Below are positions 41,591-51,066 of a DNA stretch of 64,000 bases, piece after piece. Both the position numbers and the translations under genes were made by a program. The notes beneath the pieces are model-generated. The model saw only the letters and a program-made list of their open reading frames with translations. It had not been told where the DNA came from and made no database searches. Source of the stretch: Halarchaeum nitratireducens (lineage in GTDB: Archaea; Halobacteriota; Halobacteria; Halobacteriales; Halobacteriaceae); the NCBI RefSeq assembly GCF_014647155.1, contig NZ_BMOQ01000007.1, forward strand, positions 147,480-211,479, given 5' to 3'. How positions within the stretch are numbered: the first letter of the stretch is position 1; every line of letters starts with the position of its first letter.

Positions 41591-42268
41591 ATGACTGTCG
41601 AGCACCGGATAACCCACCCCGACCCGTATCTCTCCGTCGTCGTTCCGAGCCTTCCGGACCACGATCTCTCGGCGCTTGTCTCCGCTCTCCGCAACCAACA
41701 GCTCGACGAATTTGAGGCCATCTTCGTCGTCGATGAGAGTCTTGGCGTGTGTGAAGCCCGGAACCGGGGGGTTGAGGAAGCGAGCGGCGACGTCATCGCG
41801 TTCACTGACGACGATTGCGAGCCACCATCAGAATGGCTCAGCGTCATCGCCGAAGCGTTCCGGGACGACCCTGACCTGGTCATACTCGAGGGACCGGTCG
41901 GTGGGTACGGTAACTACGACGGAACTCGAAAATATCCCACCTGCAACCTCGCGGTCCGCCGCTCGGCGATAGAGAGTGCGGGTGGATTTAGACCGGAGTA
42001 CGAATACTGGCGTGAAGACACCGAGTTCGGCTGGCGTATCGAGGCGGAGGGCACCGCCCGATACGACGACCGAATGTACATGGTCCACAAGGACCGCCCC
42101 CGAGCGGAGATCATCGAAGAGAACGAGCGACGGCTTGAACGAGAGTATCCCGAGAAGTATTCGGACATCATCGTTCCTGATACGATACTCGGTCGGATCA
42201 ACGATTGGCTCTGGCGTCACGGGTTCTGGGACCGAGTTGACGACATCCGGTACCGTGGAGAACACTGA
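41591..42268 (+). CDS. Family 2 glycosyltransferase, soluble
   Basis: The 225-residue GT-A enzyme begins HPDPYLSVVVPSLPDHDLSA and has FVVDESLGVCEARNRGVEEA, the metal site AFTDDDCEPP (D-D-D) and NLAVRRSAIESAGGF followed by REDTEFGWRIEAEG. The late E-D-x-E-F-G/x-W-R motif holds the catalytic base and acceptor contacts in this group. It lacks membrane segments and probably acts at the cytoplasmic face of the membrane with the other Agl enzymes. The sulfatase-like gene follows 40 nt later. Confidence 0.8.
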   Translation: MTVEHRITHPDPYLSVVVPSLPDHDLSALVSALRNQQLDEFEAIFVVDESLGVCEARNRGVEEASGDVIAFTDDDCEPPSEWLSVIAEAFRDDPDLVILEGPVGGYGNYDGTRKYPTCNLAVRRSAIESAGGFRPEYEYWREDTEFGWRIEAEGTARYDDRMYMVHKDRPRAEIIEENERRLEREYPEKYSDIIVPDTILGRINDWLWRHGFWDRVDDIRYRGEH

Positions 42269-42307
42269 TGGCCTGCCCAACACACTGTCGAAAGTGAGAG
42301 AATCCAG

Positions 42308-43612
42308 ATGACAAATATCGCCGTAATCGTCCTCGACACGCTACGAAAGGACTCGTTCGATGACTACTTCGACTGGCTACCGGGCGTCTCGTACGACAAC
42401 GCGTGGAGCACGAGTCACTGGACCGTCCCGGCGCACGCGTCAATGTTCACGGGCAAGTACGGTAGTGACGTGCCCGCGACCAAGAAGGCCGCTTCGTTTC
42501 CGGCCGAATCCGTACCGTGGCTGCCCACCCAACTGCAACAGGAGGGATACACCACACGGGCGTTCAGCGCGAACGCGTACCTCTCGTGGAAGTTCGGGTT
42601 CGACCAAGGGTTCGACGAGTTCGAGGGGAGTTGGCGAGTTCGCCAGATCCCGCGTGGCGACCTCTTCGACTGGAATTCGTTCATCGCCCGCCATAGCGAC
42701 GACGGCCCTGAACGATTCCCGCTCGCCCTGTGGGAGTGTCTACGGAGTGATTGCGACACCCTTCCGTCACTGAAGTACGGTGCGCGATTGAAGCTCAACG
42801 AGTATCGCGACAGGAGCGGTGAGTTCGCCGACGACGGTGCACGAGAGGCACTCGATATGGCCACGACGACGTCGTTCGGCGACCAGGAGTTCTTCTTCAT
42901 CAACCTCGTTGAGCCCCACTGGCCGTACAGTGCTCCCGAGGAGTATCGGCGGGTCGAAGCGCCAGGGCTCCGCTGGCTCGACGCGACACTCGGCGACGGC
43001 TACGACGATCCGGACTGGATTCGGACTGCTTACGAGGACGAGGTCCGATATCTCTCCGATCTGTACCAGGACCTATTCGAGGCGGTCAAGTCGTCTTTCG
43101 ACGTGGTCGTCACTTGTGCCGACCACGGTGAATCGCTGGGGGAGGACGGAGTGTGGCAACACTGGTATGGTATCCCACCCGAAGTGACGAACGTCCCACT
43201 CTCCGTCTACGCGCCCGACGAGACGCTCGAGTCGACGAATTCGCCAGTCTCGTTGCTCGACGTCCACCGGACAGTCTCGGAAATCGCCGGTGTCTCGACT
43301 GAGTCACACGGAGCGGACCTCCGTCGTCTCTCCGAGACGGACGGTCGGACCGTCGGTGTGGAGTACCACGGGCTCTCCTCGCAGCACATCGAAGGAATGG
43401 AACAGCGTGGATACGACGCTGAGAGATACGACCGCCCGCTCTACGGCGTCGTTACCGAATCGGGGTACCACTACGAGACGTTCGACGGCTTCGTCGGCGA
43501 CGATCGGGACGTGGTCGACGAGTTCGCCGCCGACCGTGACGCAGTGGAGGCACGTGAAGGCGAACTCGACGCCGAGACGCGCCAGCAGCTCGAAGACTTG
43601 GGCTACGCCTAA
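42308..43612 (+). CDS. Sulfatase/alkaline phosphatase superfamily enzyme (Thr nucleophile)
   Basis: The 434-residue protein has the alkaline-phosphatase fold of sulfatases: NIAVIVLDTLRKDSFDDYFD with the metal-binding Asp, then SHWTVPAHASMFTG at the nucleophile, and VVTCADHGESLGEDG with metal-binding D-H near residue 273. In true sulfatases the nucleophile is a Cys or Ser (C/S-x-P-x-R) that becomes formylglycine; here it is Thr followed by Val-Pro-Ala-His. It could be a phospho- or sulfo-ester hydrolase or transferase acting on the surface glycan. There is no signal peptide, so it seems cytoplasmic. Confidence 0.78.
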   Translation: MTNIAVIVLDTLRKDSFDDYFDWLPGVSYDNAWSTSHWTVPAHASMFTGKYGSDVPATKKAASFPAESVPWLPTQLQQEGYTTRAFSANAYLSWKFGFDQGFDEFEGSWRVRQIPRGDLFDWNSFIARHSDDGPERFPLALWECLRSDCDTLPSLKYGARLKLNEYRDRSGEFADDGAREALDMATTTSFGDQEFFFINLVEPHWPYSAPEEYRRVEAPGLRWLDATLGDGYDDPDWIRTAYEDEVRYLSDLYQDLFEAVKSSFDVVVTCADHGESLGEDGVWQHWYGIPPEVTNVPLSVYAPDETLESTNSPVSLLDVHRTVSEIAGVSTESHGADLRRLSETDGRTVGVEYHGLSSQHIEGMEQRGYDAERYDRPLYGVVTESGYHYETFDGFVGDDRDVVDEFAADRDAVEAREGELDAETRQQLEDLGYA

Positions 43613-44709
43613 CCGGCTCTTCTCTCCGCCAACTCACGGTACAAGGACCGATGCTCTGCCGCGACGCGCTCGAACCGGTTTGCTTCCCTGAACGCGCTCA
43701 TCCGTTCACGGAGGGCTCTACGCTGCTCGTCGTCGTGTAGCAACGTCCGTGTCACCGACTCCGTGTCGTCGAGGTCGCTCGGGTTGAATAGCTGCATACA
43801 GCCCCACTCGGCAGCTACCCGTTCGAAATAGTCACAGCTGCTCCCGGCGACCGGCAGACTATAGGCGGCACACCAGTTGAAGACGCCACTCTGTCCGTTC
43901 TTCCGGTAGGGGAGCACGACGAGGTCGGCGGCACGGAAGGCGTCGTGGAAGTCGTCGTCGTTGAGAACACCGGTTATCTGGACGTTCGGGGGGCTGCGGT
44001 CGCGGAGGTCGGAGACGAACGCCTCGTCGGCCGCTTGACGGGGTCCACCAGCTAGCAGGAACTCGTGGTCCGGGAAGCGATCGGCTAGCTCAACGAAGAC
44101 GTCTACACCCTTCTGCCGGGAGACGTACCCGGGCTCTACGACGACAGTATCGCTCGGCTCGTACCCGAACGTCGACTTCGCCTCCGCCGGTGCTACGTCT
44201 TTCGTCTCCCCGACGTTGACACCGTGTGGAAGCCGGCTCGTGGACTGGACGGCGACCGGCGTCGCCGTGTGAAACGCCGATTCGCTCGTCTCCGAAAGGA
44301 AGACGAGGTGGTCGGCGACCAGTGTGATACTGAGGTTCACGACTCGGATGTAGAGCAGTTGAAGCCATCGCAGGGAGTCGCCGGCAGTTTCCGCGTCCCA
44401 TACTTCGTGAACTGTAAGGACGACCGGGGCCGACGTCAAACGCGCGCTCACCCAGAGGAGCGGAAAGAAAACCCACCAATACAGCGTCTTCGCTCCGAAC
44501 AGGCCGTACTCGTGTTGGACGTGGACCACGTCGGCAGCCGTTGTGCCGGCGGAGACCGCGACCCGCGCGAAATGGGTGGGATCTGTACTGTTCGTGTGTA
44601 GCTCGACGTGTTCGACGTCACAGTCGAGGTAGCTGCGGAGGTCGCCGGCGTAGGTTCCGACACCACACGACCCGTCGTCGGGCGTGGCGACTATCGCGAC
44701 CTCAGTCAT
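43609..44709 (-). CDS. GT4-family glycosyltransferase
   Basis: The 366-residue GT-B enzyme has an N-terminal domain containing VAIVATPDDGSCGVGTYAGD and HVQHEYGLFG, and a C-terminal donor domain (VVEPGYVSRQKGVDVFVELA, FLLAGGPRQ and the late segment NGQSGVFNWCAAYSLPVAGS). A retaining sugar transfer to the growing glycan is expected. It is the second gene of a three-gene minus-strand operon, overlapping the preceding gene by 8 nt. The usual E-x7-E motif appears as a variant. Confidence 0.8.
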   Translation of the reverse strand: MTEVAIVATPDDGSCGVGTYAGDLRSYLDCDVEHVELHTNSTDPTHFARVAVSAGTTAADVVHVQHEYGLFGAKTLYWWVFFPLLWVSARLTSAPVVLTVHEVWDAETAGDSLRWLQLLYIRVVNLSITLVADHLVFLSETSESAFHTATPVAVQSTSRLPHGVNVGETKDVAPAEAKSTFGYEPSDTVVVEPGYVSRQKGVDVFVELADRFPDHEFLLAGGPRQAADEAFVSDLRDRSPPNVQITGVLNDDDFHDAFRAADLVVLPYRKNGQSGVFNWCAAYSLPVAGSSCDYFERVAAEWGCMQLFNPSDLDDTESVTRTLLHDDEQRRALRERMSAFREANRFERVAAEHRSLYRELAERRAG

Positions 44710-45859
44710 GGGTCTTCCCGGTCACGACGTCGGTGTACCAGTCGACGAGCGACCGTTGTATCTCCGCCTCGAACGTGGAGAGTGCGAACTCTGCGACGAC
44801 CGCCCCACCGATGGAGTACGTGTCCTGTTGTACTCGCTCGACGGTGTCCCGAATATCCTCGGCCGTCCCGTCATGGCGGTAGCCGTTCGTCCCGTCCTCG
44901 ACAAACACCCCTGGGAACCCCTCGTCACGTGCGAGCACGGGCTTGCCGCTCGCGTTCGCTTCTATCGGCACGATACCGAAGTCTTCGTTCTTGCCGTTGA
45001 AGACGACTGCGGTGCAGTTGGCGAGCAGGTCGAGTTTCTCCTCCTCGCTCACGAACCCTCGGTAGTCGATGTTGTCGGCGCGTCGAACTCGCTCGACAAC
45101 GTCGTCGTCGACGTCACCACGGCCGCCGGCCATGACGAGACGCTCGTCGAGACCCTCGAACGCCTCAACGACGGCGGGGACGCCCTTCTCCTCGTCGAGG
45201 CGGCCGAGGTGGAGGAAGTAACCGCCGTCGCCGTCCTCGTGATACTTCTCTAGGTCGAGCGGTGGGTAGAGTACCTCCGAGCCGCGCTTGTAATACTTCC
45301 AGAGGCGGCGCTCGATGATGGGGCTGTTCGCGAAGTAGTGGTCGACTCGGCTGTTGAGCGTCGCGTCCCGCATCCGGAGATACCGCACGAGCGGGCGGGT
45401 GGCGATGCCGGCGAGCGAGGACTTGCGGTCGTGGTAGAGGTCGTAGAACCACCGCGGCGGCGAGTGGCAGTAGTTGACGTGCAGGGTGTCGACGGGCGTA
45501 ATGACGGCGCGAGTCGTCGCACCCGAGGTGACGAGGACGTCCGGGTTACCGAACGCCCGCCAGTCGACGTCCTCCCACTGCGCGTACTCGAACACCCGCC
45601 CGGCGCGACGCTGGAGTCGGCGAACGGGCGCGTAGTCGAGCGTCGGGGTCACGTCGACGAACGCGACGTCCCCGTAGGGGTTCGGGTCGTCGGGGTCGGG
45701 TGGGCCAAGCGTGTAGACGGTGTCGACACCGACCGCGTCGGCGAGCTTCGTGACGAGGTACTCCGCGCCACCCCACGCGTTGACGTGCCAGTGGGCGACG
45801 GCGACGTTGAGGTCGTCGAAGTCCGGTGGTTCGGTGTCGTCTCGGGCTGACCGCTCCAT
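44702..45859 (-). CDS. GT4-family glycosyltransferase
   Basis: The 385-residue GT-B enzyme starts MERSARDDTEPP, then NVAVAHWHVNAWGGAEYLVT. The donor-binding side has GYFLHLGRLDEEKGVPAVVE and AVVFNGKNEDFGIVPIEANA followed by SGKPVLARDEGFPG, where EDFGIVPIE carries the E-x7-E motif of retaining GT4 enzymes. ATG at 45859 is chosen because the longer frame is Ser-rich and overlaps the upstream gene's end. It works in the same operon as the AglG-like enzyme and the next GT4. Confidence 0.85.
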   Translation of the reverse strand: MERSARDDTEPPDFDDLNVAVAHWHVNAWGGAEYLVTKLADAVGVDTVYTLGPPDPDDPNPYGDVAFVDVTPTLDYAPVRRLQRRAGRVFEYAQWEDVDWRAFGNPDVLVTSGATTRAVITPVDTLHVNYCHSPPRWFYDLYHDRKSSLAGIATRPLVRYLRMRDATLNSRVDHYFANSPIIERRLWKYYKRGSEVLYPPLDLEKYHEDGDGGYFLHLGRLDEEKGVPAVVEAFEGLDERLVMAGGRGDVDDDVVERVRRADNIDYRGFVSEEEKLDLLANCTAVVFNGKNEDFGIVPIEANASGKPVLARDEGFPGVFVEDGTNGYRHDGTAEDIRDTVERVQQDTYSIGGAVVAEFALSTFEAEIQRSLVDWYTDVVTGKTHD

Positions 45860-45896
45860 ACCCCTGAGAAGCGGGGTGTTGTGGAAAAGCGTGCCG

Positions 45897-46814
45897 CTAC
45901 CACTTCCGGAAGCCGTAGACGTAGCCGAGTCCGACCAGCACGGTGAAGACATAGAGCATCACGAACTGCGCGACGCTCGCGAATGACGGCTGCCGGACGA
46001 CATTATGGACGTGCGCGGGCGTCGCGTCAGTGAGGAGGTGGTTGAAGAAAGCGGTCTCTTCACTGCTCGAATCTGGCAAAATCGTCTCCATCGCCCGCTT
46101 CGAGTAGCCCTGCCAGAACGCCCGGTCGGCGAGCCAGCGGGGGTCGGTGCGGTAGTCGAAGACCTTGTGCTCGACGACGGCGTCGGGGTCGTACCAGACG
46201 CCTTCGCCGTACTCCTGACGCATTCGCGCGCAGAGCTCTGTCTCGCCGCCCTGTAGGTTCTTCTCGCCCTTCCGACCGCCGATCTCGGGGTCGAAGCCGC
46301 CGAGTTCTGCGAACACGTCCGCCCGAAAGGAGATGTTCGAGCCGAAGGTGTTGCGGACTTCGCCCTCGCCGTCGGCGAACCCGCGGTGGGTGACGCCGAC
46401 GAGCCAGTAGAACTCTTCGGGGAGGAACGACGGCCGGCCGGCGACCCAGCGCGGCGTCATCTTCCCGCCGGCCGCGATGGCGTCGTGCGTCTCGTAGCTC
46501 TCGACGAGTTCGGCGACCCAGTCAGGGGCGGCGACGGCGTCCGCGTCGATGAACGCGACGACGTCGCCGGTGGCGTGCTCGGCGCCGCGGTTGCGGCTGA
46601 CGAGCAGGCCCTCGTTCTCGTCGTTGCAGTGGACCTGCACGTCGGGGTGGTCGCCGTAGTCGTCCGTGACGACGTCGTAGACGTCCTCGTAGCCGTCGAC
46701 GATGACGACGAGCTCGACGTCGTCGTGTGTCTGGGCGAGCACGCTATTCGCGGCTTCGCGGAAGTTGTCGTACTCGTCGAGCGTGTAGGTGCAGAGGACG
46801 ACGGAGACGCGCAT
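45897..46814 (-). CDS. aglG: AglG-like dolichol-linked glucuronosyltransferase
   Basis: The 305-residue GT2 enzyme resembles AglG of Haloferax, which adds the second sugar (glucuronic acid) to dolichol-phosphate-linked glucose. It begins MRVSVVLCTYTLDEYDNFRE. It has AFIDADAVAAPDWV (D-x-D), FYWLVGVTHRGFADGEGEVR, NTFGSNISFRADVF and a metal/acceptor motif GGETELCARMRQEYG. The C-terminal helix VAQFVMLYVFTVLVGLGYVY anchors it. A GTG 12 nt upstream is a possible alternative start. It heads the three-gene transferase operon and faces away from aglB. Confidence 0.82.
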   Translation of the reverse strand: MRVSVVLCTYTLDEYDNFREAANSVLAQTHDDVELVVIVDGYEDVYDVVTDDYGDHPDVQVHCNDENEGLLVSRNRGAEHATGDVVAFIDADAVAAPDWVAELVESYETHDAIAAGGKMTPRWVAGRPSFLPEEFYWLVGVTHRGFADGEGEVRNTFGSNISFRADVFAELGGFDPEIGGRKGEKNLQGGETELCARMRQEYGEGVWYDPDAVVEHKVFDYRTDPRWLADRAFWQGYSKRAMETILPDSSSEETAFFNHLLTDATPAHVHNVVRQPSFASVAQFVMLYVFTVLVGLGYVYGFRKW

Positions 46815-46963
46815 CGTTTCCTCCACCTAGCGGGAGCGGCGACAAAGGGGTTGCTACCGGCGGCCGACTGACGAAAGGGTTCGCCGTCTGACGGACGCGA
46901 GACGCGCGCTCAGCCGTGGGTATATGACAAGGCTTATCCTCACTTTGCGTCTCCACGCACACA

Positions 46964-49900
46964 ATGAGCGACGATACTGACCAGTCCGCCGGTCCCTCCA
47001 GCGGCGGACGCTCAGTCCTCGACATCGCAGCGGACTGGTATCCAGTCCCCGTGGTCGCGCTCCTCATGGCGTTCATGCTGTGGGTGCGCGGGCAGTCGTG
47101 GCAGAACTTCGTACAAGACGGACAGATCCTCCTCAGCGGGAACGACCCGTGGTACCATCTCCGAAGCACGGAATACGTCGTCCACCATTGGCCGGCGACG
47201 AGACCGTTCGAAATTTGGACGCAATTCCCCACCGGAACGAGCGTCGGCCAGTTCGGGACGCTGTTCGACCAAGTGATGGCGACAGTCGCCCTGATCATCG
47301 GACTCGGAAGCCCGAGCGATCACCTCATCCGTCTGGTCGTCCTCTTCACGCCTGTCGTCGTCGGGACGCTCGTCGCCATTCCGATGTACTACCTCGGGAA
47401 GCGCCTCGCTGGCCGCGCCGGAGGGGTCCTCTCCGTCGCCGTCCTCGGCTTTATCCCGGGCGTCTTCCTCCAGCGGAGCCTCGTCGGCACCGCGGACCAC
47501 AACATCGTCGAGCCGCTCTTCCAGTCGCTCGCCGTGCTCGCCCTCCTCGTCGCGTTCCACGTCGCGGAGCGCGACAGCCCGGTCTGGGAGCAGGTCCGTG
47601 CGCGCGAGTGGGACGCACTCAAACCGGTTCTCGGGTGGAGTACACTCGCAGGAATCGCCACCGCCCTCTACATGTGGACGTGGCCGCCGGGCGTCCTCCT
47701 CGTCGGCATCGTCGGCGTCTTCTTCCTCCTGCAGCTCGCGAGCAACCACTACAACGGCACGAGCCCGGATCACCTCGCCTTCGTCGGCGTGACGAGCTCG
47801 GTCGTCACCGGCGCCCTCCTCCTCCTGCCCTTCGACACGATCGGGTTCTCGGCGTCGCGCTTCTCCCTCCTACAACCACTGGCGGCGTTCGCCGTCGCAG
47901 TCGCCTGTCTCTTCCTCGCGTGGCTCTCGCGGACCTTCGAGTCGCGCGACGTCGATCGGCGCGCGTATCCCGTCGTCGTCCTCCTCATCTCGGCCGTCGG
48001 CGCCGGACTCGTCGCCGTCCTCCTTCCCGACGTCTTTGCGATGATCTTCTCGAACCTCCAGCGCTTCGTCGCGTTCGACGCGAGCGCGTCACAGCGCACT
48101 ATCGGCGAGGCCCAGCCGTGGCTCGGCAGCCTCTCGAACTACGGCGGGTCGCGCTTCGCGCTGTTCTTCAGCCAGTACGGCCTCGCGTTCTTCGCGATGC
48201 TCGCGGGTCTCGCGTGGCTCCTCTGGCGGCCCTTCATCGACGCGAGCAGTCGGAAGCGCTGGTTCGCCGTCGTCGCGCTCGTCGTCACGGCGATCGTCTC
48301 CCTTCTCCCGGGCCTGCTGCCGACGATCGCGGGCACCCTCGGGCTGAACCCGACGTGGACGGGAATCGTCGTCGTCGGCGGTCTCCTCTTCGCCTCCGTC
48401 GTCATCGGCGATCACGACGCGGAGAAGGCCTTCGTGGTCGTCTGGACGCTGTTCCTGATCGCGGCGGCGTTCACGCAGGTGCGCTTCAACTACTACCTCG
48501 CGGTGCCAGTGGCAGTGATCAGCGGCTACGCGGGCGCGACGCTGCTCCGCTCGGACTACGTCGACATCGCTGCGGTCCGCGAGTCCGCAGAGAACGTCGA
48601 GGCGATCCACGTCATCGCCGTCGTCGCCGTGTTGCTCGTCTTGATCGCGCCGCTCGCGGCGTCGGTGACGCTCAGCACGGATCGCGGCAACTTCCAGACG
48701 ACCACGGCGGTCCAGACGGGCGCGTCCGCCGGCCCCGGTGGCGTGACCGGATGGGCGCCGATGCTCGATTGGATGCAGAACAACACGCCTGCAGAGGGCA
48801 ACTACGGTGGCGCGGGTAACGCCGATCAGCTCGACTACTACGGCACGTACCACCAGACGGACGACTACGACTACCCGAAGGGGAGTTACGGCGTGATGAG
48901 CTGGTGGGACTACGGCCACTGGATCACCGTGCTCGGTGAGCGGATCCCCGACGCGAACCCGTTCCAGGGCGGCGCGACGTACGCCGCGAACTACCTGCTC
49001 GCGCAGAACGAGACGCACGCCAACGAGATCCTCGACTCGAAGGGCGACGCGAACGAGACGACGCGCTACGTCGCCGTCGACTGGCAGATGGCCGCGGTGA
49101 ACTCGAAGTTCAGCGCGCCGACGGTCTTCTACGACGACCGGGAGGGCGTGAACCGCTACGACTTCTACCGCCCGCTGCTGAGTCAGACGCAGAACGGCGG
49201 CTACCAGCTCCAGGCGTACGTCCACTCCCAAGACTACTACGAGACGATGCTGGTCCGGCTGTTCCGCTATCAGGGCTCCGCGATGTCGCCCGAGCCGATC
49301 GTGGTCGATTGGGACCGGAGCCAGGGGCCGTACTACCTCTCCAACGGTCAGGGGTCGTCGTCGACGGTCCGGCAGTTCAATACGACGGCCGAAGCGGAGG
49401 CGTACGTCGCCAACGACTCGACGTCGCAGATCGGCGGCGTCGGGCGCTACCCGAGCGAGTACGTCCCCGCCTTAGAGCACTACCGGCTCGTCGGACTGAG
49501 CTCGAAGGCACCGAGCCAGCAGCTCTCGAACATGCCGGCGTGGGCGAAGCTCTACGAGCGCGTGCCGGGCGCGACGGTCCAGGGCAGCGGCCCCGCGAAC
49601 GCGAACGTCACGGCGTCAGTGACGATGTACTCGACCCAGCAGGGGGAGAATCAGAACTTCACCTACACGCAGCGCGCCCAGACCGGGCCGAACGGTGAGT
49701 TCACGATGACGCTGCCGTACTCGACGACGGGCTACGACGAGTACGGCCCGGAGAACGGCTACACGAACGTCAGCGTCCGCTCGACCGGGAACTACACGTT
49801 CAGCGCCACGGCGAACGGCACCTACTGGACGGGCTCCGCGGACGTGACCGAGGGGCAGGTCAACGGTGCGAACGACTCCGCCACGCAGGTCTCGATGAGC

Positions 49901-50083
49901 GAGCTCGACCTCTCGTCGCTCCTCGGCGGAAGTAGCGAGAGCGGCGACGGTAGTTCGAGTGGCAGTAGCAGTAGCGAGAGTGGTAGCGGCGGTAGCAGCG
50001 ACGGCGGTAGTAGCACCAGCACTGACGGCACCGCGAGCGACACCACCGCGGCCGTGACGGAGCCGACCGCACGGGCAGCCTGA
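46964..50083 (+). CDS. aglB: Oligosaccharyltransferase AglB (STT3 family)
   Basis: The 1039-residue membrane enzyme transfers the dolichol-linked glycan to Asn in N-x-S/T sites on the outside face. The N-terminal half has about 13 helices and the acidic loops GNDPWYHLRSTE and GTADHNIVEPLFQ that bind metal. The C-terminal domain contains the hallmark SWWDYGHWI (W647-W-D-Y-G651). The end is a Ser/Gly/Asp-rich low-complexity tail of about 80 residues. A TATA-like GCTTATCC lies 31-38 nt before the ATG, predicting a leaderless transcript. It anchors the surrounding cluster as an N-glycosylation locus. Confidence 0.95.
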   Translation: MSDDTDQSAGPSSGGRSVLDIAADWYPVPVVALLMAFMLWVRGQSWQNFVQDGQILLSGNDPWYHLRSTEYVVHHWPATRPFEIWTQFPTGTSVGQFGTLFDQVMATVALIIGLGSPSDHLIRLVVLFTPVVVGTLVAIPMYYLGKRLAGRAGGVLSVAVLGFIPGVFLQRSLVGTADHNIVEPLFQSLAVLALLVAFHVAERDSPVWEQVRAREWDALKPVLGWSTLAGIATALYMWTWPPGVLLVGIVGVFFLLQLASNHYNGTSPDHLAFVGVTSSVVTGALLLLPFDTIGFSASRFSLLQPLAAFAVAVACLFLAWLSRTFESRDVDRRAYPVVVLLISAVGAGLVAVLLPDVFAMIFSNLQRFVAFDASASQRTIGEAQPWLGSLSNYGGSRFALFFSQYGLAFFAMLAGLAWLLWRPFIDASSRKRWFAVVALVVTAIVSLLPGLLPTIAGTLGLNPTWTGIVVVGGLLFASVVIGDHDAEKAFVVVWTLFLIAAAFTQVRFNYYLAVPVAVISGYAGATLLRSDYVDIAAVRESAENVEAIHVIAVVAVLLVLIAPLAASVTLSTDRGNFQTTTAVQTGASAGPGGVTGWAPMLDWMQNNTPAEGNYGGAGNADQLDYYGTYHQTDDYDYPKGSYGVMSWWDYGHWITVLGERIPDANPFQGGATYAANYLLAQNETHANEILDSKGDANETTRYVAVDWQMAAVNSKFSAPTVFYDDREGVNRYDFYRPLLSQTQNGGYQLQAYVHSQDYYETMLVRLFRYQGSAMSPEPIVVDWDRSQGPYYLSNGQGSSSTVRQFNTTAEAEAYVANDSTSQIGGVGRYPSEYVPALEHYRLVGLSSKAPSQQLSNMPAWAKLYERVPGATVQGSGPANANVTASVTMYSTQQGENQNFTYTQRAQTGPNGEFTMTLPYSTTGYDEYGPENGYTNVSVRSTGNYTFSATANGTYWTGSADVTEGQVNGANDSATQVSMSELDLSSLLGGSSESGDGSSSGSSSSESGSGGSSDGGSSTSTDGTASDTTAAVTEPTARAA

Positions 50084-50088
50084 ACGAC

Positions 50089-51024
50089 ATGAGTGTGCGC
50101 GCGTGGCTCGGCGTCTACCTCCGCGGTGCCGCGATGGGCGCCGCGGACGCCGTCCCCGGCGTCTCCGGGGGTACGATCGCGCTCATCACCGGGATCTACA
50201 CCCGGCTGATCGACGCGATCGCCGGCCTCGACCCGCGCGCGTGTTTCGCGCTGCTCGGCCCCGCCGTTCGCACGCCGATCGACGCCGACGCCCGCGCGAC
50301 CGTCCGCGACGAACTCGTCGGGATGGACGTGCCGTTCCTCTGCGTCCTCGGCATCGGCGTCGTCTCGGCCGTCGTCACGGTGGCGAACGTCGTCCAGTAC
50401 TTCCTCACCACCGATCCGGTGGCGACGTACGCCTTCTTCTTCGGGCTCGTCCTCGCCTCGGTGCTCGTGCTCGCGGGCGACGTCAGCCTCGGGACGCCGC
50501 GTCACGTAGCCGCCGCCGTCGGTGGGTTCGCGCTCGCGTTCGTCGCGAGCGGGAGCGCGGGCGCCCACCTCCCCGCGAACCCCGTCACGACGTTTCTCGT
50601 CGGCGCGCTCGCCATCTGCGCGATGGTCCTGCCGGGGATCTCGGGCTCGTTGATCCTCCTGACGCTCGGCCAGTACGATCGGATGACCGGCGCGGTCCAC
50701 GGCGCGACGGCCGCGGCGTTCGCCGGCGATGTCGGGGCGTTCGGTGAGCACGTGACGACGCTCGTCGTCTTCGCGGTGGGCGCCTTCGTCGGACTGCTCT
50801 CCTCCGCGCGCGTCGTCGCGTGGGCGTTCGAACACTACCGCACGGCGACGCTCACGTTCCTCGTCGCGCTGATGGCCGGGGCGCTGCGAGCGCCGCTCCG
50901 CCTCGCGTTCGGGGACGTTCCGGCGCTCGACGTCGCCGTCGTCGGACGCTTCGTCCTCCTCGCGCTCGTCGGCGCGGTCGTCCTCGTCGCCCTCGAACGC
51001 GCGAGCGGGACCGTCGGCTACTGA
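50089..51024 (+). CDS. DUF368 (PopT-type) polyprenyl-phosphate transporter
   Basis: The 311-residue protein has about nine helices and the DUF368 start LRGAAMGAADAVPGVSGGTI followed by ALITGIYTRLIDAI. Internal repeat segments include AMVLPGISGSLILLTLGQY, which mirrors the PGVSGGT motif. Bacterial DUF368 proteins have been linked to return of undecaprenyl phosphate across the membrane. Here it starts 5 nt after aglB, so recycling of dolichol phosphate released by AglB is a natural, unproven reading. This is a useful link between a bacterial carrier family and archaeal N-glycosylation. Confidence 0.82.
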   Translation: MSVRAWLGVYLRGAAMGAADAVPGVSGGTIALITGIYTRLIDAIAGLDPRACFALLGPAVRTPIDADARATVRDELVGMDVPFLCVLGIGVVSAVVTVANVVQYFLTTDPVATYAFFFGLVLASVLVLAGDVSLGTPRHVAAAVGGFALAFVASGSAGAHLPANPVTTFLVGALAICAMVLPGISGSLILLTLGQYDRMTGAVHGATAAAFAGDVGAFGEHVTTLVVFAVGAFVGLLSSARVVAWAFEHYRTATLTFLVALMAGALRAPLRLAFGDVPALDVAVVGRFVLLALVGAVVLVALERASGTVGY

Positions 51025-51066
51025 CCGGGGCGCATCCCTGAAGGCGTCGCGGGACCGACGACCGGT

